Below are positions 1-7,324 of a stretch of 21,169 nt of DNA, piece after piece; position 1 is the stretch's first letter, and each line of letters opens with the position of its first letter. Under the pieces are notes generated by a model. It ran no database searches. It saw only the letters and a program-made list of their open reading frames with translations, and was not told the origin of the DNA. The position numbers and the translations under genes were made by a program. The DNA is from an uncultured Eubacterium sp. GTDB lineage: Bacteria > Bacillota > Clostridia > Lachnospirales > Lachnospiraceae. Location: assembly GCA_910579145.1 (NCBI GenBank), contig CAJTTQ010000029.1, forward strand, positions 8,461-29,629. Reading direction: 5' to 3'.

Positions 1-220
1 CTTATCCTCTTTTCTGCGCATGTATTTTGCGCCTACAAATTCTCAAGTTTGGGCGTCCACGCTCAAACTTGTCAGGCTGACGTTTTTTTCAGCCTTATCC
101 TCTTTTCTGCGCATGTATTTTGCGCCTACAAATTCTCAAGTTTGGGCGTCCACGCTCAAACTTGTCAGGCTTACGCTTTTTTCAGCCTTATCCTCTTTTC
201 TGCGCATGTTTTTTGCGCCT
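1..220. repeat. 93-bp tandem repeat with hairpins, downstream of hisS
   Basis: Two full 93-bp copies lie at 1-93 and 94-186, nearly identical; differences are visible in the tail (gctgacgttttttt versus gcttacgctttttt). A partial third copy (187-220) keeps the first ~33 bases and diverges just before the hisS stop codon. Each full unit holds three inverted repeats: gcgca/tgcgc around an A/T loop; a roughly 13-bp stem from CAAGTTTG and CAAACTTG flanking a GC-rich centre (first copy about 43-71); and aggctga/tcagcct, weaker in the second copy. Neither strand shows a stem followed directly by a convincing T-tract, so a simple terminator is unlikely. The array runs off the left edge, so the total copy number is unknown. 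The unit is 31 codons long and open on the plus strand, but I do not regard it as coding. Confidence 0.85.
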
Positions 221-223
221 TTG

Positions 224-1471
224 TTAGGCAAAAAACTCCTGAATATCCTCATATCCGTCTTTTGCCAGCTGCTCCTTCTGGAATTTCTTATTTTTCTTCA
301 TAACGTTTATACTCACCTTATATCCGGCATCCCTCTCTTTCGCTGCCAGCGCAAGCACTTCCCGCAGCCGCTCGGGGGATGCCTTCTTATCGACGAGAAA
401 CGCCTTTTTCCCCGCCGCCGACGGCACTTCAAAATCCCGCTCCAAAAGGAGCATCACGATCCGCTCAAATCCAATGGAAAAACCGCACGCGCACGTATCG
501 CTGCCCGTAAATTTTCCGATCATCTCATCGTAACGTCCGCCGCCGCCGACCGATCCGCCGAACTCATCCATCGCGATCTCGAAGATCGGCCCCGTATAGT
601 ATCCCATACCGCGGACGAGCGTCGGATCAAATTTCATGTTAAAATCCGCTGCCTTGATATCCTCTACCATCGAAAAGATTGTCTCCAGATCCTCTGCGGT
701 CCCCTCTTCCAGATGATCGCCCAACAGTTCTTTGGCGTAGCGGATACCCTCGACGTCGCTGCCGACCGTTTGGAAAAAGGACAGGCATTTCTCCACCGCC
801 TCTTTTTCGTATCCGGCGCCTAAAAGTTCTTCCCCCACGCCGTCCATGCCGATCTTATCCATCTTATCGAGCGTAATAAACACATTGTCATAGGCAGCCT
901 CGGCAAACCCACAGTAGGCAGCCATCGCTTTTAGAAGCTTACGGTTGTTGATGCGGATCGTAAACTTCTGGAATCCAAGCTTTCCGAGCAGTGTCGTCGT
1001 CGCCTGGATCAGTTCAATCTCTGCCAGGATCGAAGGCTCGCCCAAAATATCGATATCACACTGCATAAACTGGCGGAAACGTCCGCGCTGCGGGCGGTCA
1101 GCCCGCCAGACATTTCCCATCTGCAGCGCTTTAAACGGCGCTCCCAGCTCATTGGCGTTATTCGCGTAATAGCGGGAGAGCGGTACCGTGAGATCATACC
1201 GGAGCCCGCTGTCCACGAGATCCGCCTCACATTCCGCCGTATCGAGTTTCAGCTTTTCCCCCCGCTTCAAAATCTTAAAGATCAGTTTTTCATTTTCTCC
1301 ACCCTGCTTGTTCGTCAAACTCTCAATGTGTTCGACACAGGGCGTCTCAATCGAAGAAAAACCAAACATGCCATACGTTTCTTTGATCAGTCCGATCACA
1401 TAGTCACGAATCTCCATCTCTTTCGGGAGAATATCTTTCATCCCCGTGACCGGTTTCTTTTTCAGTGCCAT
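224..1471 (-). CDS. hisS: Histidine--tRNA ligase (HisRS)
   Basis: This enzyme charges tRNA-His with histidine using ATP, in the cytoplasm. The 415-residue product has the class II synthetase layout: an N-terminal KKPVTGMKDILP segment, motif 2 near residues 117-142 (GNVWRADRPQRGRFRQF), the histidine-binding RGMGYYTG at about 287-294, and motif 3 at about 308-341 (GGGGRYDEM, then GFSIGFERI). The C-terminal anticodon-binding domain follows. The length suits the family. The ATG start at 1471 has a GGAGG Shine-Dalgarno at 1478-1482. It is the last gene of the apparent rel-hydrolase-hemZ-hisS operon. No T-box leader is visible directly upstream; the 84-nt spacer to hemZ is filled by a duplicated piece of hemZ. 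Its stop codon abuts the 93-bp repeat array. Identification is confident. Confidence 0.97.
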   Translation of the reverse strand: MALKKKPVTGMKDILPKEMEIRDYVIGLIKETYGMFGFSSIETPCVEHIESLTNKQGGENEKLIFKILKRGEKLKLDTAECEADLVDSGLRYDLTVPLSRYYANNANELGAPFKALQMGNVWRADRPQRGRFRQFMQCDIDILGEPSILAEIELIQATTTLLGKLGFQKFTIRINNRKLLKAMAAYCGFAEAAYDNVFITLDKMDKIGMDGVGEELLGAGYEKEAVEKCLSFFQTVGSDVEGIRYAKELLGDHLEEGTAEDLETIFSMVEDIKAADFNMKFDPTLVRGMGYYTGPIFEIAMDEFGGSVGGGGRYDEMIGKFTGSDTCACGFSIGFERIVMLLLERDFEVPSAAGKKAFLVDKKASPERLREVLALAAKERDAGYKVSINVMKKNKKFQKEQLAKDGYEDIQEFFA

Positions 1472-1485
1472 CTCATACCTCCATA

Positions 1486-1639
1486 TTTACAGGCAGAAAC
1501 TTCTGTTTCCGCCGGATCATCTCATCAACGCGCTCGATATACTGTTCTACATTTTTCACGTTTTTACAGGCAGAAACTTCTGTTTCCGCCGGATCATCTC
1601 ATCTATGCGCTCGATATACTGTTCTACATTTTTTACATT
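1486..1639. repeat. 77-bp tandem duplication of the hemZ 3' end
   Basis: Two direct copies, 1486-1562 and 1563-1639, are offset by exactly 77 bp. They differ at two bases (aacgcg versus tatgcg) plus a few in the T-rich tail. The right copy is the end of the hemZ reading frame. The left copy lies between the hemZ stop and hisS. Read on the minus strand, the left copy still encodes the same peptide (VEQYIERVDEMIRR, KQKFLPV) and continues to NMEV and a TGA at 1473-1475, one base before the hisS ATG. That looks like the original hemZ terminus, with an out-of-frame duplication (77 is not a multiple of 3) now stopping HemZ early at 1556. Confidence 0.93.
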
Positions 1640-3073
1640 TTCCACCCGCTCCAGCCGGTTCTCCCCGTGGAACACGATCTTGGTAGAACCGCCGCTTCCG
1701 AGCGCCAGAACTGTTTCGAGTTCCTCCATAATCACGATATTGTACAGGCATTCTTTTCCCGGTTTCGCGTAGGCCACGTTTTCCTGGTTCGTATTCCGCG
1801 TCGTCAGTGCCTTGTTTTTCTGACGGTACATATAATACGGCCCGTAACCGTGCTCCCGCAAAAACGCCCCCGCCTCATCCTGCATCGCCTCGATGTAATG
1901 GTTTTCTTCCCGCATCGTCTCGGCGCAGCGCTCTTCCTCTTGCCCCGTCTCCGTGCGTCGGCCCTTCGCGCGCCAACCCTCCGTGCCCCGGCCCTCTTTC
2001 CTCCGGCCGCTCTGCTCCATCTGGTCCCGGCGCATCTGCGACGCCCGCTTGATCACGAGCGTGTGGACGGTAACACTGTCCGGTTCCATGCGGACGATCT
2101 CCTCAAGTGTCCGCTTAAAATCCGCCGACGTCTCTTCGGGCAGGCCCACGATCAGATCCATATTGATATTATCAAAGCCGAGTTCCCTCGCCCTCGCGTA
2201 GACGCGTTTCACATCCTCGACCGAATGCTTCCTCCCGAGCAGATCGAGCGTGTGCTGTTTCATGCTCTGCGGATTGATGGAAATGCGGGAAACCCGGTGC
2301 GCTTTCATACCCTGGAGTTTTTCCTCCGATATACTGTCCGGCCGCCCGGCCTCGACCGTATACTCCGCCACGTCCTCCATCGGCAGATAGCGGTCAACCA
2401 TGTCCAGCAGCCTGGCAAACGCCAGATCTCGCAGCGCGGTCGGCGTACCGCCGCCGATATAGACCGCCTGCAGCTTCTTTCCGGCAAACGTCTTCGCCAC
2501 ATAAGATAGTTCCTGCTCGAGCGCGTCCAGATACGCATCCATCCATTTCTCATATTTCCCCGCCGGATACGAAGAAAAGGAACAATACGCGCAAATGCTC
2601 GGGCAGAACGGGATGCCGATGTAGAGACAGAAACTGTTTTCATGATCGATCCCGCTTGTGATGGCGTATTCACGCTTCGCCACGTCTAGCACGAGCGCCG
2701 ATTTCTCCCGGCTGCACCGGTATTCCTCCCGCAAAACGCGGTCGATCTCTTCCTCCGGCATACCCTCCGTCAGCATGCGCAGTGGGATCTTCGCCGGACG
2801 GACGCCGGTCAGTGTCCCCCAGGGCAGCTCTTTTTCTAAATAACGGCTCAGAAGATCATACACCTTCCGCTTGACGGTGTTTCTCGTATAGGGCGACGGC
2901 TCAAAATGCTCAAATACCCTCTCGCCGTCGATCTCCCAGCACACCGTATAGCCGTCCCGGCCGCGCCACGCCTCTTCCTCCCGGACGACACATTTCTTCT
3001 CCGGGAAAAAAGCCTGGGCAAGCGCTGTCAAATCATAGGAAAATTCCTGGTCTTTTATCGTAATCTGAATCAT
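1556..3073 (-). CDS. hemZ: HemZ-type coproporphyrinogen dehydrogenase (radical SAM)
   Basis: A radical SAM protein of the HemN/HemZ family, 505 residues, annotated in Firmicutes as oxygen-independent coproporphyrinogen III oxidase; related proteins can also be heme chaperones, so the exact reaction is inferred. The 4Fe-4S motif CxxxCxxC is at C157, C161 and C164 (IPFCPSICAYCSF). GGGTPTAL at about 208-215 is a family SAM-binding segment. The roughly 150 residues before the radical SAM core are typical of HemZ. I chose ATG 3073 because GAAGG precedes it by a suitable distance; the frame is open further upstream. Residues 347-396 are an unusually Arg/Glu-rich hydrophilic stretch. The C-terminal residues (PVKT) result from a tandem duplication that appears to have replaced PVNMEV. 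It sits 51 nt after the hydrolase gene, probably in the same operon. Confidence 0.92.
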   Translation of the reverse strand: MIQITIKDQEFSYDLTALAQAFFPEKKCVVREEEAWRGRDGYTVCWEIDGERVFEHFEPSPYTRNTVKRKVYDLLSRYLEKELPWGTLTGVRPAKIPLRMLTEGMPEEEIDRVLREEYRCSREKSALVLDVAKREYAITSGIDHENSFCLYIGIPFCPSICAYCSFSSYPAGKYEKWMDAYLDALEQELSYVAKTFAGKKLQAVYIGGGTPTALRDLAFARLLDMVDRYLPMEDVAEYTVEAGRPDSISEEKLQGMKAHRVSRISINPQSMKQHTLDLLGRKHSVEDVKRVYARARELGFDNINMDLIVGLPEETSADFKRTLEEIVRMEPDSVTVHTLVIKRASQMRRDQMEQSGRRKEGRGTEGWRAKGRRTETGQEEERCAETMREENHYIEAMQDEAGAFLREHGYGPYYMYRQKNKALTTRNTNQENVAYAKPGKECLYNIVIMEELETVLALGSGGSTKIVFHGENRLERVENVKNVEQYIERIDEMIRRKQKFLPVKT

Positions 3074-3090
3074 GTTTACCTTCATTTCTG

Positions 3091-3110
3091 CACGAAACTT
3101 CAGTTTCGTG
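3091..3110. other. Perfect inverted repeat between hydrolase gene and hemZ
   Basis: The stem is cacgaaact/agtttcgtg (9 bp) around a 2-nt centre. It lies 14 nt after the hydrolase stop and 17 nt before the hemZ start. No T-tract follows, so it is not an evident terminator. It could be an mRNA processing or stabilising hairpin, or an operator; the sequence does not decide this. Confidence 0.6.
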
Positions 3111-3124
3111 ACATTCAAACAGCC

Positions 3125-3769
3125 TCACACGTCCGTGACGTACGGGTTATTTTCCTTCTCGTATCCGATCTGCGTAACCGGCCCGTGGCCGGTATACACT
3201 TTCACGTCATCCGGAAGGACAAGTACTTTCTCCCGCAGTGACGCGATCAGTTCACGGCCGTTTCCTGTCGGCAGATCCGTGCGCCCGACCGATTCAAAAA
3301 ACAGGGTATCTCCGCAGAACAACGCTTTTTCCTGCTCCAGATAATAACAGCAGCTTCCCTTTGTATGCCCCGGCGTATGGATTACCTGAAATTTCATACC
3401 CGCCGTCTCATATATCTGTCCATCCTTTAAAAGCACATCGGCCCGCAGGCTTACCGGCCGGCCCGCCATGCCCGACACGTTCAGGCCGGCATCTCCGAGC
3501 AGTGTCTTTTCCCCCTCATAAATACAGACCCGGCCTCCCGCCCCTGACACCAGATCCGACACACCTAAAATATGATCAAAATGTCCGTGGGTCAGTAAAA
3601 TATCTTCCAAAACCAGCTGATTACCCTTGATAAACCGGCTGATCTTCGCCCCGCCTTCCCCCGGATCTATGACAACACACCGATTACTGTCTGCCCGGTG
3701 CACGATATAACAATTTGTCCCCACGCTCCCTACTACTGTAGAATCAACGATGATCTCACTCTGCTCCAT
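3125..3769 (-). CDS. Metallo-beta-lactamase-fold hydrolase (glyoxalase II-like)
   Basis: A 214-residue cytoplasmic metallohydrolase of the MBL superfamily, closest in layout to small glyoxalase II-like proteins. The metal ligands are all visible: HGHFDH at 61-66, His135 in TPGHTKGS, Asp154 in FCGDTLF, and His195 in YTGHGP. The substrate cannot be read from the sequence; hydroxyacylglutathione-type thioester hydrolysis is only the family default. The frame opens upstream at a GTG (3799), but I prefer ATG 3769 because GAGGG sits at good spacing before it and the family N-terminus begins close by. It lies 46 nt after rel and 51 nt before hemZ, in the same direction and without a visible terminator between, so co-transcription is likely. 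Confidence 0.93.
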   Translation of the reverse strand: MEQSEIIVDSTVVGSVGTNCYIVHRADSNRCVVIDPGEGGAKISRFIKGNQLVLEDILLTHGHFDHILGVSDLVSGAGGRVCIYEGEKTLLGDAGLNVSGMAGRPVSLRADVLLKDGQIYETAGMKFQVIHTPGHTKGSCCYYLEQEKALFCGDTLFFESVGRTDLPTGNGRELIASLREKVLVLPDDVKVYTGHGPVTQIGYEKENNPYVTDV

Positions 3770-3815
3770 ATTTTCCCTCGTTTCTGCGCTCCATTGCACT
3801 GTTTCGTTTTATGAT

Positions 3816-6140
3816 CTATCCGTTGCTGCGCCTCTCGATATCAATGATACTCTCCACATTTCGCAGCTTTTTCACCAGCTTGTTCAACTGCTCCACGCCC
3901 TTTGTCTCAAATCCGACGACGATCGTGGCCCGGTTCTGCTTTGACGTGCGGACGTTCATTGATTTCACATCGATCCCGTTTTCCGTGAAAATACCCGATA
4001 CATCGTAGAGCACGCCGCTCCGGTTATACGAATAGATGACGATCTCCACCGGATAATATTCCTCATTTTTCTTCGCCTCCGGGCTCCATTCCGCCTCGAT
4101 CAGCCGGTTTCTCTCCTCGGTCGGGAGATTGATCATATTTACGCAGTCGGTGCGGTGAATGGAAAGCCCCCGCCCGCGGGTCACAAATCCAACGATCTCA
4201 TCGCCCGGCACCGGATTACAGCACCGCGAAAAACGCACGGCAAGATCATCCAGCCCCTCTACGATGATACCACCCTTGCTCTTCGTATAAGAACCGGCGC
4301 TGCCCGCCTCCTTCGCTACCTTTGCCTCTTTGACGCTTCCGATCACCTCGAGGACCTGCTCGTCTGAGACGATCCTCTTATTCTTTTTATCGTACTCGTA
4401 CTGTAATTTATTGATCACCTGGCCTTCCTTCAGCCCGCCATGCCCGATGGCGGCGCAGACGGAATCCCAGTCCTTAAATCCATATTTCCGTTTGCAGGCC
4501 TCGGTATACTCCGGTTTCACCAATTTATACAGGTCAATATTCTTCGTCTTGGCATACATCGCCAGAAGTTCTTTTCCCCGCACGATATTATCTTCTTTAA
4601 ACTCGGAGCGGAACCACTGGTTGATCTTATTTTTCGCCTGCGTGCTCTGCGCGATCGCAAGCCAGTCCCTGCTAGGCCCTTTGCTGTTTTGGGACGTCGT
4701 GATCTCGATCTGGTCGCCGTTTTGGATCTGATAATCAAGCGTCACGATATTTCCATTCACCCTGGCCCCCACCATCTTGTTGCCGACTGCCGTGTGGACG
4801 GCGTACGCGAAATCAATCGGCGTCGAGCCGGCCGGCAGCGTCTTCACATCCCCGTTCGGCGTAAAACAGTAAACGCTGTCAGAAAACAGGTTCAGATCGC
4901 TTTTGATCAGGTTCAGGAACTCTTTATTGTCCGCCATATCCCGCTGCCACTCGAGGATCTGCCGCAGCCACGCCATCTTCGCCTCATCATTGCCTACACT
5001 CTGCTCGCTACCCTTGGTCTCCTTATATTTCCAATGCGCCGCGATACCGTACTCGGCCGTCTGGTGCATCTCATACGTCCGGATCTGTATCTCAAACGGC
5101 TGTCCGTCGGGACTGATCAGTGTCGTGTGCAGCGATTGGTAGTGATTGGCCTTCGGCATCGCTATGTAGTCCTTAAAACGTCCCGGGATCGGTTTATACA
5201 TCTCATGGATGATACCGAGCGCCGCATAGCACTGCTGTTCCGTATCCACAATGATACGGACGGCAAACAGATCGTAGATCTGCTCGAGCGTCTTGCTCTG
5301 GTTCACCATTTTCCGGTAAATACTAAAAAGATGCTTGACACGCCCGTCGATCGTCGACTTGATCCCTGCCTCCTCCAGATGTTCGCGCACTTCCAGCATG
5401 ATATCCTTGACAAACGTCTCTTTTTCCACACGCATATGGTTAAATTTCTCGGTCAGTTCCGTATAGGCGTCCGGCTCCAAATACTGGAACGAAAGGTCAT
5501 CCAACTCGACCTTCACTTTGGAAATACCGAGACGGTGGGCGATCGGCGCATAGATATCCATCGTCTCCCTCGCCTTTTCCTTCTGCTTTTCCGGTTTCAT
5601 GAACTGCAGCGTCCGCATATTGTGGAGCCGGTCGGCCAGTTTGATAATGACGACGCGGATATCCTTGGCCATTGCCAAAAACATCTTCCGCAGATTCTCC
5701 GCCTGGACATCGAGCTTGTCCGCCGAATAGTTCAACTGGGTCAGCTTCGTGACGCCGTCCACGAGCCGCGCGATCTCCTCGCCAAACATCTGCGCGATCT
5801 CCTCGACCGTATACTTCGTATCCTCCACCACGTCATGCAGCAGCCCGCCGACGATCGTCTCCTTGTCCATATCGATCTGTGCCAGGATGATCGCGACACA
5901 AACCGGATGGATCAAATACGGTTCGCCGGACTTTCGCTTCTGGTCCTTATGCGCTTCCTTCGCCAGTTCATAGGCCCGCGTTATAAAATCGAAATCTTCT
6001 CCCGGATGATCCGATAAGATGATCTTCTTCAGCACCCGGAACAAAACGTCAGGATCGGTAAAGTTCGGGGGGATGATGTCCTGCGACAGTTCTCCTGTAT
6101 CAAATTCTTCGATCAAACCACTAAGCCGGTCCTCTGCCAT
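3816..6140 (-). CDS. relA: Bifunctional (p)ppGpp synthetase/hydrolase Rel
   Basis: The long RelA/SpoT homologue of Gram-positive bacteria, 774 residues. It makes (p)ppGpp from ATP and GTP/GDP on starved ribosomes and also degrades it. Visible domains in order: an HD hydrolase domain with His78 and the HDVVED motif at 102-107; a synthetase domain with the family block GRFKDYIAMPKANHYQSLHT; a TGS domain (VYCFTPNGDVKTLPAGSTPIDFAYAVH); a zinc-finger-like CCNPVPGD region; and a C-terminal ACT/RRM domain. Both catalytic halves look intact, so it should be bifunctional. ATG 6140 is preferred over an upstream TTG (6149) because AAAGGA lies about 9 nt before it. It heads a probable operon with the MBL hydrolase, hemZ and hisS, driven by the promoter at 6196-6224. 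The gene name is often written rel. Confidence 0.96.
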   Translation of the reverse strand: MAEDRLSGLIEEFDTGELSQDIIPPNFTDPDVLFRVLKKIILSDHPGEDFDFITRAYELAKEAHKDQKRKSGEPYLIHPVCVAIILAQIDMDKETIVGGLLHDVVEDTKYTVEEIAQMFGEEIARLVDGVTKLTQLNYSADKLDVQAENLRKMFLAMAKDIRVVIIKLADRLHNMRTLQFMKPEKQKEKARETMDIYAPIAHRLGISKVKVELDDLSFQYLEPDAYTELTEKFNHMRVEKETFVKDIMLEVREHLEEAGIKSTIDGRVKHLFSIYRKMVNQSKTLEQIYDLFAVRIIVDTEQQCYAALGIIHEMYKPIPGRFKDYIAMPKANHYQSLHTTLISPDGQPFEIQIRTYEMHQTAEYGIAAHWKYKETKGSEQSVGNDEAKMAWLRQILEWQRDMADNKEFLNLIKSDLNLFSDSVYCFTPNGDVKTLPAGSTPIDFAYAVHTAVGNKMVGARVNGNIVTLDYQIQNGDQIEITTSQNSKGPSRDWLAIAQSTQAKNKINQWFRSEFKEDNIVRGKELLAMYAKTKNIDLYKLVKPEYTEACKRKYGFKDWDSVCAAIGHGGLKEGQVINKLQYEYDKKNKRIVSDEQVLEVIGSVKEAKVAKEAGSAGSYTKSKGGIIVEGLDDLAVRFSRCCNPVPGDEIVGFVTRGRGLSIHRTDCVNMINLPTEERNRLIEAEWSPEAKKNEEYYPVEIVIYSYNRSGVLYDVSGIFTENGIDVKSMNVRTSKQNRATIVVGFETKGVEQLNKLVKKLRNVESIIDIERRSNG

Positions 6141-6195
6141 ACAAACCAATCCTTTCTATCTCGCATCTACATTTCGTTTGTTAATCGTATTCATC

Positions 6196-6224
6196 ATTAT
6201 AAAGGAAAAAGACGGAAATTGCAA
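6196..6224 (-). promoter_or_regulatory. Sigma-A type promoter for rel operon
   Basis: On the minus strand: -35 TTGCAA (6219-6224), 17-nt spacer, perfect -10 TATAAT (6196-6201). It lies 55 nt upstream of the rel start and just downstream of the spo0A terminator. The hexamers and spacing are the same as in the proposed spo0A promoter. Confidence 0.7.
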
Positions 6225-6235
6225 GAATCCAACGT

Positions 6236-6269
6236 AAAAAAACAGCCGCCACTCCTACAAGTGACGGCT
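6236..6269 (-). terminator. Rho-independent terminator after spo0A
   Basis: On the minus strand a 10-bp stem (AGCCGTCACT paired with AGTGGCGGCT, one G-T pair) with a 6-nt loop is followed by seven consecutive T. It lies 22 nt after the spo0A stop codon and separates spo0A from the rel operon. Confidence 0.9.
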
Positions 6270-6291
6270 TACTGCCAACATACTCTCTTTT

Positions 6292-7089
6292 CTAACCTCT
6301 CATTTTCTGTTCCAGTCGTATCTTATCGGCGATCAGTGCCACGAATTCCGAATTCGTCGGCTTTCCTTTGCCGTTGTTTACCGTGTATCCAAACAATTCG
6401 TCGATCGTATCTACTTTTCCTCTCGTCCACGCGACTTCGATAGCGTGGCGGATCGCCCGCTCCACTCTGCTCGGAGTCGTTTTATGCTGTTTCGCAATGG
6501 ATGGATAAAGAATCTTTGTTATTGAATTAAGCATCTCACTGTCATCTACTGACATCATAATGGCGTCTCGAAGATATTGATATCCTTTTATATGTGCTGG
6601 TACTCCAATCTCGTGGATGATATTTGTGACATCCATCTCCAAATTGTATTCCGGCCTGTCGTCCCGTTTGGCGTACTGTTCCCGGCTGTTCACCAGAAGC
6701 GCCTTATTGTCCGGCTTCAACTGTTGTATTTTGGCGAGAATGGTTTCCTTCTCAAATGGTTTCAGTACATAGTAGGATGCTCCATACTGAAAGGCAGTCT
6801 GCATCACATTCTCCTGTGTCACTGCGGTGACAACGATAAAATCCGGCCTGTTCTCAATCCCCGGAAGCCCTTTGCTCACTTTCTCTAAAACGACAAGACC
6901 ATCCATTTTCGGCATGATCAAATCTAGGAAAACGACATCGGGTGACGTTTCTCGGATCATTTCGATCGCGACCACGCCGTCTTCGGCATGTCCGACAATT
7001 TCCACGTCCTCATCATCCCTCAGGCTATCCTGGATCATGGCAGCCGCTCTTGCGCTGTCGTCCACAACTAAGACCTTTAGCTTATTCAA
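6292..7089 (-). CDS. spo0A: Sporulation master response regulator Spo0A
   Basis: The phosphorelay response regulator that commits the cell to sporulation by binding 0A boxes. With a TTG start at 7089 the product is 265 residues, close to the usual length. The receiver domain (1-120) has acidic residues D10 and D11, phospho-acceptor Asp56 in VVFLDLIMPKMDG, and Lys110 in VLKPFE. The effector domain (about 145-265) contains the conserved DNA-recognition helix region TPSRVERAIRHAIEVAW. The TTG is chosen because GGGAGG precedes it by 8 nt and it yields the family N-terminus (NKLKVLVVDDS). Longer in-frame starts (ATG 7122, and one near 7236) would add residues the family lacks. It is monocistronic: own promoter, two 0A-box matches upstream, terminator downstream. 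Confidence 0.96.
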   Translation of the reverse strand: MNKLKVLVVDDSARAAAMIQDSLRDDEDVEIVGHAEDGVVAIEMIRETSPDVVFLDLIMPKMDGLVVLEKVSKGLPGIENRPDFIVVTAVTQENVMQTAFQYGASYYVLKPFEKETILAKIQQLKPDNKALLVNSREQYAKRDDRPEYNLEMDVTNIIHEIGVPAHIKGYQYLRDAIMMSVDDSEMLNSITKILYPSIAKQHKTTPSRVERAIRHAIEVAWTRGKVDTIDELFGYTVNNGKGKPTNSEFVALIADKIRLEQKMRG

Positions 7090-7152
7090 TATTGATTCCT
7101 CCCATACATCTGAACTTGACATGACCTGTATCCGATCAATGTCATCTTTTGC

Positions 7153-7181
7153 ATTATAATTGTTTTTTCCGTATATTGCAA
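7153..7181 (-). promoter_or_regulatory. Sigma-A type promoter for spo0A
   Basis: On the minus strand: -35 TTGCAA (7176-7181), 17-nt spacer, -10 TATAAT (7153-7158), ending 63 nt before the TTG start. I looked for a sigma-H pattern (AGGAWWW with GAAT) in the same interval and did not find a convincing one. Confidence 0.65.
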
Positions 7182-7211
7182 GACAATTTTGTATTCTTAT
7201 ACCGGTTAAAG

Positions 7212-7246
7212 TGCCGAATTTTCGCATATTATCCATAATTTCGACA
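7212..7246 (-). promoter_or_regulatory. Two Spo0A-binding (0A) box candidates upstream of spo0A
   Basis: The box at 7240-7246 reads TGTCGAA on the minus strand, inside TTTTGTCGAAAT, a full match to the 0A consensus. A second match of TGNCGAA form (TGCCGAA) is at 7212-7218 in the opposite orientation. Both are upstream of the proposed spo0A -35, which fits autoregulation. Heptamers occur by chance, but two within 35 bp in this location are suggestive. Confidence 0.6.
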
Positions 7247-7324
7247 AAATATCCGGTTATTCTACGAAATCTATCAATTTACACCAATTTCTTCTTATGA
7301 TAATGGGTGTTCATAGATATGTAT

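Noticed and set aside
1..186. CRISPR-like array
   Set aside because: The copies are contiguous, with no unique spacers between short repeats, and the unit is 93 bp with internal hairpins. It is a plain tandem repeat.
20..823. Plus-strand frame translating the 93-bp repeats as a 31-residue protein repeat
   Set aside because: The repeats are in phase only because 93 is divisible by 3. The frame then continues antisense into hisS, so it is unlikely to be a real repeat protein.
1486..1555. A T-box or other leader riboswitch in the hemZ-hisS spacer
   Set aside because: The spacer is fully explained by the duplicated hemZ tail. No specifier stem, T-box sequence or terminator is seen.
1328..2509. 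A 393-codon plus-strand open frame across hisS, the duplication and hemZ
   Set aside because: It is antisense to two recognised genes and contains the translated 77-bp repeat. There is no recognisable domain.
4440..6017. A 525-codon open frame on the plus strand opposite rel
   Set aside because: It lies wholly antisense to a clear Rel coding sequence, has His/Arg/Leu-rich composition typical of an antisense shadow, and shows no family motif or good ribosome binding site.
7122..7236. Longer Spo0A with 11 to 49 extra N-terminal residues
   Set aside because: The extra residues would cover the promoter region, are not part of the family, and the TTG at 7089 has a much better ribosome binding site.
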